A model generated the notes under the pieces. It searched no databases and was not told the DNA's origin. It saw nothing but the letters and a program-made list of their open reading frames with translations. Below are positions 55,830 to 64,000 of a stretch of 64,000 bases of DNA, one piece after another. Within the stretch, counting starts at the first letter, position 1, and each line of letters begins with the position of its first letter. The position numbers were made by a program, and so were the translations under genes. Location of the stretch: positions 34,166,987 through 34,230,986 of the forward strand of contig CP136063.1 in assembly GCA_032622095.1 (NCBI GenBank), read 5' to 3'. This stretch comes from Siphonodentalium dalli (Eukaryota > Mollusca > Scaphopoda > Gadilida > Siphonodentaliidae).

Positions 55830-56500
55830 TTTTGTAATATTTTATTTTAGTACTAAACTTGTTTATATATTAATGAAATGTGAGTGCATCTATTCCGCAA
55901 ATAATTGGTTAATGGGACACAATATATTTAACAAAACACTCTATAAACAACACTCACGTACAAATGACATCCCAATAATACCCTCCCAACATAATGGCAC
56001 GGGAAATATGTTTATTGTTTTCGGCCATTTATGGCCAAATAAACAACTTTTTCGTTTCCCATGCATGATTATTGTACCCGATGGAGTATAACTCATATGA
56101 TGTGAGTCACATCATAGACAAAATTAACTATAAGCGGTCGACGATTTTGTGTCCCTTTAATTGCAGTGCATTGTAATTATACTGTATGTAATATTATCCG
56201 CATGCTCTTAATAAACATATATCCTGACATGCCGTTATATTTTTGTGAACATGTGTTGGAAAATCTTATGATTTGCGGAATACCCTAAAATATGCAGGTG
56301 AATACTTGATTAATAGATGATTTGAGCTAGGTCTACGCTGACAACACTGGTACAAATACCCGTTAATCGGCTCCACCTAACGACGTCGCCGATTAACTGA
56401 ATTTGTCACAGTCTATTCAGCTTAAACCATCCCCCAAATCATTAATCACAAGAAGTTATCCCTAGTCTAATGAACTACCAATGTTTATGATGGTCGCATA
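55830..56500. other. Downstream spacer with possible polyadenylation signals
   Basis: AATAAA occurs at about 56038 and 56208, plausible 3' ends for the upstream gene. Nothing else recognised. Confidence 0.35.
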
Positions 56501-56680
56501 CACTGATGCCCACAGTGTGTGGCACTTTAACCACATAATAATTATGAGATATTTTGCAGAATTTATTCGGAAATATGGCTTGTTGCCATTCATCGGAAAG
56601 ATCACGGCGATTTCGGCTAAATCCTGTAATTTCCCATAATTCTGTTGTTGTTAAATTGTAATATACGCTGGGCATCACAG
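56501..56680. mobile_element. TA-flanked MITE, second copy, inverted
   Basis: The ends CACTGATGCCCACAG and (in reverse) CTGTGATGCCCAGC, and the core GGCTTGTTGCCATTCATCGG, match the element at 2167-2337 in reverse. TA precedes the left end; the right-hand TA is not preserved. The arms are more diverged than in the first copy. Confidence 0.8.
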
Positions 56681-56939
56681 AATCCGCTAGACGACGTCCA
56701 TGTTATGACGCACGCAACCGAAAAGATAGACATTCCTTAATATGTTTGCGTTATGTAGGAACGTATCGCGAACCGAACATCTATCTCAACCTTCTATTAA
56801 AAGTTAAAATCCAATATATATATCATCGCCATCATGCATAGGTGTGGACGTAGGCTGTGAAGAATCAAACAGATTTAGTGAAACAAAGATGTCGGTTATA
56901 TGGTGTCCTGTTTCTGCAACATACTTTTTCCTCTTCCTT
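56681..56939. other. Unassigned spacer
   Basis: Nothing recognised. Confidence 0.4.
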
Positions 56940-57412
56940 CATTTTGTTTTCGCTTGCTTCGGTTCCTTCACGGCAAAGCAAGCGAAATAATCTTAATTAG
57001 TTCAAAAATCGGTTTACCGGTTTTCTGATCGGCGCTTGTGGTAAACCGGTGTCTTGAACCTGTTTTCTTGGTTGTTGTTGTTGTTGGGTTTCGGCGGTTT
57101 ATTCGCTTGCTCCGTATATTTCGCGCAGCAAGTGAAGGAACCGCCGACAGAGAAAAAAGAAACAAAATGTCGCCCGAATGAACCAAAGGAAGTAACAAAA
57201 AAAACAAACAAACAAACGAAGCAAGCGAAATAAAAATGTTTTTTTCGCTTTCGTCGTTTGATTTTATCGCTTGCTTCGTTTGATTTTTTCGCTTCCTTCG
57301 GTTCATGCGTGCGAAGGAATCGAACTAATTGATATTATTTCGCTTGCGTCGCCGCGAAGGAACCGAAACAAGCGAAAGAACCAAACGAAGGAAGCGAATA
57401 AAGTATGTGGCG
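56940..57412. repeat. AGCAAGCGAA/TTCGCTTGCT hairpin cluster
   Basis: The motif occurs at least eight times in both orientations (for example 56949, 56986, 57105, 57221, 57270, 57340, 57370), often coupled to GAAGGAACCG or its complement. Nested hairpins form, such as CGGTTTACCGG with CCGGTTTACCAC (57010-57050) and CGGCGGTT with AACCGCCG (57091-57146). Minus-strand frames read as Ser/Lys-rich peptides and are by-products. Confidence 0.7.
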
Positions 57413-57930
57413 GAAACAGAACACCATACGGTTAAGAGAAATTTGATTAATCTAGAGGTGATCACGACCATGCAAATACATTTTGGGAATGGCGGGCATA
57501 AGATGCGGGCTGTGTAGCATCCCAAATAATGTAATGGTGCGAAGTTACGGACGAAAATACAAAAAGATGTATTTCATCGAAAACGGTTAAACTTTGATGG
57601 ATGGTGGTAGCCATGTTTTGGAGAATAATCAAATATGGCCATCAGCGACAATTTATTTTATTAATAAAAGTTTCAACGAAGCCCTAGCTTAACAAAATGA
57701 CATTTGGCCATGAGTGTTCACCACAATGAAATTTAAGATGGCTGACGTCGGGCATGTTTTGACCAATTCACACCAAAACAATATATTTCACATATACATG
57801 TTAATGACAACCTCCATAACAAATTGCATAAATATCTGACAAACTGTGTAGCCCATTATAGTGCATTCAATTTTGAAATCCATGATGGCCGCTGCAAGGC
57901 ATGTTTTTTCTCCAAAATAAATTATCCTTA
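57413..57930. other. Unassigned spacer
   Basis: Weak GATGGY.GCCATGTTTT phrases near 57600, 57740 and 57885 recall the ATGG..GCC repeats elsewhere. No gene. Confidence 0.4.
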
Positions 57931-57934
57931 TCTA

Positions 57935-60695
57935 TGTATCAACCTCGACGAAGCATGGCACGTTAATCGGATCAATAGGCATGGTACGCTATATAGTCAT
58001 CATCCATGTATCAACCTCCACGAAGCATTGCACGTTAATCGGATCAATAGGCAATGGTACGGTCTATGGTCATCATCCATGTATCAACCTCGACGAAGCA
58101 TGGCACGTTAATCGGATCAATAGGCAATGGTACGGTCTATAGTCATCATCCATGTATCAACCTCGACGAAGCATTGCACGTTAATCGGATCAATAGGCAA
58201 TGGTACGGTCTATGGTCATCATCCATGTATCAACCTCGACGAAGCATGGCACGTTAATCGGATCAATAGGCATGGTACGCTCTATAGTCATAATCCATGT
58301 ATCAACCTCGACGAAGCATGGCACGTTAATCCGATCAATAGGCATGGTACGGTCTATAGTCATCATCCATGTATCAACCTCGACGAAGCATTGCACGTTA
58401 ATCGGATCAATAGGCAATGGTACGGCCTGTAGTCATCATCCATGTATCAACCTCGACGAAGCATTGCACGTTAATCGGATAAATAGACAATGGTACGCTT
58501 TATAGTCATAATCCATGTATCAACCTCGACGAAGCATGGCACGTTAATCCGATCAATAGGCATGGTACGGTCTATAGTCATCATCCATGTATCAACCTCG
58601 ACGAAGCATGGCACGTTAATCGGATAAATAGACAATGGTACGCTTTATAGTCATAATCCATGTATCAACCTCGACGAAGCATGGCACGTTAATCCGATCA
58701 ATAGGCATGGTACGGTCTATAGTCATCATATATGTATCAAACTCGACGAAGCATGGCACGTTAATCGGAGCAATAGGCATGGTACGGTCTATAGTCATCA
58801 TCCATGTATCAACCTCGACGAAGCATGGCACGTTAATCCGAACAATAGGCATGGTACGGTCTATAGTCATCATCCATGTATCAACCTCGACGAAGCATGG
58901 CACGTTAATCCGAACAATAGGCAATGGCACGGTCTATAGTCATCATCCATGTATCAACCTCCATAAAGCATGGCACGATAATCTGAAAAATAGGCAATGG
59001 TACGGTCTATAGTCATCATCCATGTAATAACCTTGACGAAGCATGGCACGTTAATCGGATCAATAGGCAATGGTACGGTCTATATTAATCATCCATGTAT
59101 CAACCTCGACGAAGCATTGCACGTTAATCTGAAAAATAGGCAATGGTACGGTCTATAGTCATCATCCATGTATCAACCTCGACGAAGCATTGCACGTTAA
59201 TCGGATCAATAGGCAATGGTACGGTCTATAGTCATCATCCATGTATCAACCTCGACGAAGCATTGCACGTTAATCGGATCAATAGGCAATGGTACGGTCT
59301 ATAGTCATCACCCATGTATCAACCTCGACGAAGCATGGCACGTTAATCCGAACAATAGGCATGGTACGGTCTATAGTCATCATCCATGTATCAACCTCGA
59401 CGAAGCATGGCACGTTAATCCGAACAATAGGCAATGGCACGGTCTATAGTCATCATCCATGTATCAACCTCCATAAAGCATGGCACGATAATCTGAAAAA
59501 TAGGCAATGGCACGGTCTATAGTCATCATCCATGTAATAACCTTGACGAAGCATGGCACGTTAATCGGATCAATAGGCAATGGTACGGTCTATATTAATC
59601 ATCCATGTATCAACCTCGACGAAGCATTGCACGTTAATCTGAAAAATAGGCAATGGTACGGTCTATAGTCATCATCCATGTATCAACCTCGACGAAGCAT
59701 TGCACGTTAATCGGATCAATAGGCAATGGTACGGTCTATAGTCATCATCCATGTATCAACCTCGACGAAGCATGGCACGTTAATCCGAACAATAGGCATG
59801 GTACGGTCTATAGTCATCATCCATGTATCAACCTCGACGAAGCATGGCACGTTAATCCGAACAATAGGCAATGGCACGGTCTATAGTCATCATCCATGTA
59901 TCAACCTCGACGAAGCATGGCACGTTAATCGGATCAATAGGCAATGGCACGGTCTATAGTCATCATCCATGTATCAACCTCGTCGAAGCATGGCACGTTA
60001 ATCGGATCAATAGGCAATGGTACGGTCTATAGTCATCATCCATGTATCAACCTCGACGAAGCATTGCACGTTAATCGGATCAATAGGCAATGGTACGGTC
60101 TATAGTCATCATCCATGTATCAACCTCCATAAAGCATGGCACGATAATCTGAAAAATAGGTAATGGTACGGTCTATAGTCATCATCCATGTATCAACCTC
60201 GACGAAGCATGGCACGTTAATCCGAACAATAGACAATGGCACGGTCTATAGTCATCATCCATGTATCAACCTCCATAAAGCATGGCACGATAATCTGAAA
60301 AATAGGCAATGGTACGGTCTATAGTCATCATCCATGTATCAACCTCGACGAAGCATGGCACGTTAATCGGATCAATACGCAATGGTACGGTCTATATTCA
60401 TCATCCATGTATCAACCTCGACGAGGCATTGCACGCTAATCTGAAAAATAGGCAATGGTACGGTCTATAGTCATCATCCATGTATCAACCTCCATAAAGC
60501 ATGGCACGATAATCTGAAAAATAGGCAATGGCACGGTCTATAGTCATCATCCATGTATCAACCTCGACGAAGCATGGCACGTTAATCGGATCAATAGGCA
60601 ATGGCACGGTCTATAGTCATCATCCATGTATCAACCTCGACGAAGCATGGCACGTTAATCGGATAAATAGACAGTGATACAATGGTATGGTCTAT
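57935..60695. repeat. 73-bp minisatellite, about 38 copies, with higher-order structure
   Basis: The unit begins ATGGTACGGTCTATAGTCAT, continues CATCCATGTATCAACCTCGA and ends CGGATCAATAGGCA. Variants (CATTGC/CATGGC, CGGATC/CCGAAC/CTGAAA, CTCGACG/CTCCATA) recur in the same order. The block around 59021 reappears around 59531 with its variants, giving a ~510-bp higher-order repeat of seven units. Long frames in both strands are repeat artefacts. Confidence 0.96.
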
Positions 60696-61057
60696 AGTCA
60701 TCATTCATCAACAGTTCACAATGAAAGGTTAATCGATCCATGTTGCAGCCCGCGATAAGGTTAATAGTTCATATTTGATCTAGCTATTCACATAAATTCA
60801 TATTGGACTTAGTTGATTCTGAAATAAGCATATAGCCGACCTATAGTACACAGTACTTGTTATTCTGTTGTATAGCGCTGACAACAATGAAACACAATAT
60901 AAAGAGCGTCCATCTGGTATAATATGTTAGTTCATTAAATGCTATGGAGAGTAGAATAAGTCGCCTGTTTTCCATGAAATAAGCTCATAGTGAACTTATT
61001 TCATGTGACTGAAATTAGCTCATATTGACCTAAATTTTATACGAAATAAGCCATATG
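60696..61057. other. Spacer with short palindrome
   Basis: CATGAAATAAG..CTTATTTCATG (about 60974-61007) forms an 11-bp stem. Phrases such as TCATATTGGACYTA foreshadow the 29-bp array that follows. Confidence 0.45.
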
Positions 61058-61865
61058 GACCTAAAGGTTCAACAAAATATCAGTTACATATGAACTTATT
61101 TCAATTCAAATAAGTATACCGGCCTTATTTGATCCACTTATTCTACTCTCAGCGGCATTTAAAGAAACTAAATTGACCTACCTGATAAACGATCTTCATA
61201 ATATGTTTTCACTGTGGTCCGCGCCATAAAACTGAATAAGGGGGTATAAGTCCACTATGCTCTCATTTCATAATCAAGTAAGTCTAACATGAACCTATGT
61301 GAGTAGATATGTCCAATATGAACCTATGTGAGTAGATATGTCCAATATGAACCTATGTGAGTAGATATGTCCAATATGAACCTATGTGAATATCTAGGTC
61401 AAATATGAACATATGTGAGTAGCTATGTCCAATATGAACATATGTGAGTAGATATGTCCAATATGAACCTATATGAGTAGCTATGTCCAATATGAACATA
61501 TGTGAATATCTAGGTCCAATATGAACCTATGTGAATATCTAGGTCCAATATGAACCTATGTGAATATCTAGGTCCAATATGAACCTATGTGAATATCTAG
61601 GTCCAATATTTACCTATGTGAATATCTAGGTCCAATATTTACCTATGTGAATATCTAGGTCCAATATTTACCTATGTGAATATCTAGGTCCAATATTTAC
61701 CTATGTGAATATCTAGGTCCAATATTTACCTATGTGAATATCTAGGTCCAATATGAACCTATTTTCACGAGGATATGTTGAGTAAGTGGATCGAATAAGG
61801 CTGGTATAACTTATTAGAATTTAAATAAATCCATATGTAACTTATATTTCGTTGACGTTTAGGTC
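61058..61865. mobile_element. Foldback structure enclosing a 29-bp array
   Basis: The left arm (about 61058-61144) and the right arm (about 61780-61865) are reverse complements sharing GACCTAAA, GTTACATATG, TTATACC.GCCTTATT and GATCCACTTA. The 29-bp array lies between them. A direct copy of part of the left side (GGCCTTATTTGATCCACTTA onward) recurs at 61908-62010. Confidence 0.65.
61285..61768. repeat. 29-bp minisatellite, about 16 copies
   Basis: The unit is ATGTGAATATCTAGGTCCAA plus TATGAACCT. Early units read GTGAGTAGATATG, late ones GTGAATATCTAGG, and five successive units carry TATTTACCT, showing stepwise homogenisation. Confidence 0.96.
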
Positions 61866-62017
61866 CATATCTCATTCCTTTGAAATAAATTCACAAAGTG
61901 CTTCACATCGGCCTTATTTGATCCACTTATTCTAATTTCCGCGGCGGCATTTACTGAACCTAAATCGACTTGCGAGATGAACGGTCTCCATAATGTTTTT
62001 TCAATGAGTTCATCGTG

Positions 62018-62373
62018 CGTCTGTCTGTCTGTATGTCTGTCTGTGTGGACACTTTATGTATGGTGCAATTACTCAAACATTTACTATCCTATCGGAATCA
62101 AACTTTTATATATGAGTTTTTCAGCCTCGATTTCTCAGATCGAGTTTGTATATAGTTTTATCCGAGTTTTGTTTTCGTAGAATTCACACTTGCTGCAAAA
62201 ACTCAAACTCAAACATATTTCAATCTGATCAGAACTAAATTTGGTATGTGAGTTTGTCAACTAAAAATACAGATCGAGTTTGAATATGGATTTGATTCTA
62301 AACTTATTTACCGAGCTATGGCTCTTATTTCTTTGAAATGTTTGTTTTTCAATTATTTGTTAATCACCATTGT
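62018..62373. repeat. CTGT microsatellite and spacer
   Basis: CTGTCTGTCTGTATGTCTGT near 62022-62043. After it, AGATCGAGTTTG and ACTCAAAC phrases repeat loosely to 62290. No gene recognised. Confidence 0.7.
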
Positions 62374-62529
62374 TATCCTTCATCCCATTTCATCCCATTT
62401 TCCTCTCTTCTGATTGGCCGAGAGTGTGTCACATGGCGGGCCGTAAATCACCTTGTTATCCTTCATCCCATTTCCCTCTCTTCTGATTGGCTGCGAGTGC
62501 GTCACATGGCGGGCGATAAATCACCATAT
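62374..62529. promoter_or_regulatory. Tandem ~78-bp repeat with CCAAT-box and CRE-like motifs
   Basis: TTATCCTTCATCCCATTT, CTCTCTTCTGATTGGC, then GAGTGYGTCACATGGCGGGC, occurs twice. Each unit holds ATTGG (inverted CCAAT), GTGCGTCAC or GTGTGTCAC (like a CRE half-site), and the E-box CACATG. This is suggestive of a promoter or enhancer, but no transcript start can be shown. Confidence 0.4.
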
Positions 62530-62972
62530 TACCCTCGAGGGTAACATTGTCTCAGTTATTGACCGCTCAGCTGTTACCAGTAAACATAGAACTACGAAGA
62601 ACTCACCGCGCAGAGATTCTCTGACAGCTCTCTGATAGTTTCGAAAAACACTGTTTTTATAAACCCCACTGTTTCATAACAACCGCGAACTGTGGTGTTT
62701 GCTAATTTGCATAATTGTGTGTTTTTTTATTTGCAATTAAAGCACGCTATGTATAATGGTGTTATCATAGACACATATCTGTTATAAGGTGTAATATTCA
62801 TATTGGACCTTTTTATATCAATAATAAAGACCGTGGGACAAATAGATAAACCTTATTATGCAGTTGGTATGCTGCAGACAATTGCACATACGATGTACAT
62901 ACGTTACAACTACGTTTATGTACTATAGATCAAATGGCCAATCTTTGCTGTTTATCAATTGATTATTTCTTT
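62529..62972. repeat. Segmental duplication, first copy
   Basis: Starts with the perfect palindrome TTACCCTCGAGGGTAA (62529-62544). The following 430 bases recur at 63563-64000 with only a few differences (for example GTTACCAG/GTTGCCAG). The offset is about 1032 bp. Confidence 0.95.
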
Positions 62973-63422
62973 TCTTCAATACATTCATCAGACTTCAGAG
63001 AATACCCGTATGTTGCGTAACGATCTGTGACATGTCAATTTCTTTTTGCACTACTACAACGTGTTAGTTCCACATTTTAGCATTCTGGAAATTAACACGT
63101 CTGTCGGCGTCTTCACGCTCATTTGAAACGAAACCGAACATTTCGCTGTATGGCTACTCAACTTCGAAATTGCTTTACTCCTCTTTCCGTGAACCGATTT
63201 CCACAATGCAACCAGCAAACTGACCGGAGAATATCTGCGCAAGACGGGTCTGTTAATTAATCCAGATTATGAATGTTTTATTTTCTAAATAGCGATGATT
63301 CCAACATAGAATTAACTTTTCGAACTGGATTAAATAATATATGCGCGCATTTATGCCTGCTATTAAGGAGGTTCGTGTGTACTCCATTGTCAGATAACAA
63401 AACAGTTATCACCCTTGTTTTC
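62973..63422. other. Spacer between the duplicated blocks
   Basis: Short frames on both strands near 63054 and 63273 lack motifs. Nothing recognised. Confidence 0.4.
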
Positions 63423-63533
63423 GTGAGACACGGGGATTTGTCGCCGCTCTCGACCTGGAATGTCACCCTCGGGCCTGACGGCCCTCGGGTGACATTCCAG
63501 GTCTCGAGCGGGCGACAAATCCCCGTGTCTCAC
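63423..63533. mobile_element. 111-bp near-perfect palindrome
   Basis: GTGAGACACGGGGATTTGTC pairs with GACAAATCCCCGTGTCTCAC. The arms continue through GACCTGGAATGTCACCCT to GGCC, around a 4-base loop TGAC (63476-63479). Mismatches occur only at CTCGGG/CCGAGG and CTCGA positions. A frame of 127 codons crosses it but is not supported as a gene. Confidence 0.92.
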
Positions 63534-63560
63534 TCAATCGCGGGCGATAACTGTATAATA

Positions 63561-64000
63561 TTACCCTCGAGGGTAACATTGTCTCAGTTATTGACCGCTC
63601 AGCTGTTGCCAGTAAACATAGAACTACGAAGAACTCACCGCGCAGAGATTCTCTGACAGCTCTCTGATAATTTCGAAAAACACTGTTTTTATAAACCCCA
63701 CTGTTTCATAACAACCGCGAACTGTGGTGTTTGCTAATTTGCATAATTGTGTTTTTTATTTGCAATTAAAGCACGCTATGTATAAATGGTTTTATCACAG
63801 ACACATATCTGTTATAAGGTGTAGTATTCCTATTGGACCTTTTTATATCAATAATAAAGACCGTGGGACAAATAGATAAACCTTATTATGCAGTTGGTAT
63901 TTGCTGCAGACAATTGCACATACGATGTACATACGTTACAACTACGTTTATGTGCTAGATCAAATAGCCACTCTTTGCTGTTTATCAATTGACTATTTCT
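63561..64000. repeat. Segmental duplication, second copy, cut by the window end
   Basis: Matches 62529-62972, including the TTACCCTCGAGGGTAA palindrome, and continues to the last base of the window. The full unit, including 62973-63560, may therefore continue as a 1032-bp tandem array outside. Confidence 0.95.

Noticed and set aside
58054-59959. Repeated 67-125-codon frames on both strands
   Set aside because: Products of the 73-bp array. Frames shift with single-base differences between units and no start is favoured.
63273-63656. 127-codon plus-strand frame
   Set aside because: Crosses a perfect palindrome and a duplicated non-coding block; no start context or domain.

Overview
The window is AT-rich eukaryotic (metazoan) DNA. 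It has intron-style splice signals, truncated non-LTR retrotransposons, hAT-type and other inverted-repeat DNA transposons, and an unusual number of minisatellites. There are no bacterial operons, ribosome-binding sites, CRISPR arrays, rRNA or recognisable tRNA genes. A marine invertebrate genome (mollusc, brachiopod or similar) fits the mix of SWIM-type zinc-finger exons, hAT transposons and foldback elements, but the phylum cannot be fixed from sequence alone. Host gene content is very low. The only long intact reading frame that looks like a host gene is a 408-residue protein at 54262-55488. The rest is transposon remnants and repeats.

Layout. 1-2700: short and medium tandem duplications and a TA-flanked MITE. 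2734-8188: a 5.5-kb element bounded by a perfect 10-bp target duplication, holding inverted copies of a small gene's first exon, a decayed zinc-finger exon and a nested hAT MITE. 8280-9035: 3' end of a LINE on the minus strand. 9591-15208: a large foldback element with arms of about 1.1 kb and a decayed coding interior. 16179-19025: a broken LINE (endonuclease and reverse transcriptase). 20032-21207: a hAT-like element with GTACCG-rich ends. 22905-24815: a second LINE with an intact C-terminal half. 25343-25633: a SWIM-like exon. 27557-33000: TTAA-flanked MITEs, a 640-bp segmental duplication and 38-bp and 44-bp minisatellites. 33764-38770: a CTAGCTG-type element, three strong hairpins and two MITEs. 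39072-40806: a hAT element with long terminal inverted repeats and a frameshifted, C-terminally short transposase. 41000-42400: palindromic CTTAAG repeats. 43428-44645: a 33-bp array that turns into a 22-bp array. 46239-48512: two arrays of one 52-bp repeat on either side of an element with a 9-bp target duplication. 50022-51351: a LINE fragment and a third TTAA MITE. 51735-54055: a foldback element built on 22-bp repeats. 54262-55488: the 408-residue gene. 55497-64000: 75-bp, 73-bp and 29-bp arrays, hairpin clusters and a 1032-bp segmental duplication that runs off the window end.

How parts relate. The elements do not form a pathway. What links them is architecture: several independent elements have inverted arms with minisatellites in or between them, and at least two carry pieces of host-like coding sequence. 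MITE families recur (2167 with 56501; 27557 with 32650 and 50827), so the region has been hit repeatedly by the same families. All family assignments were read by eye, without database searches.
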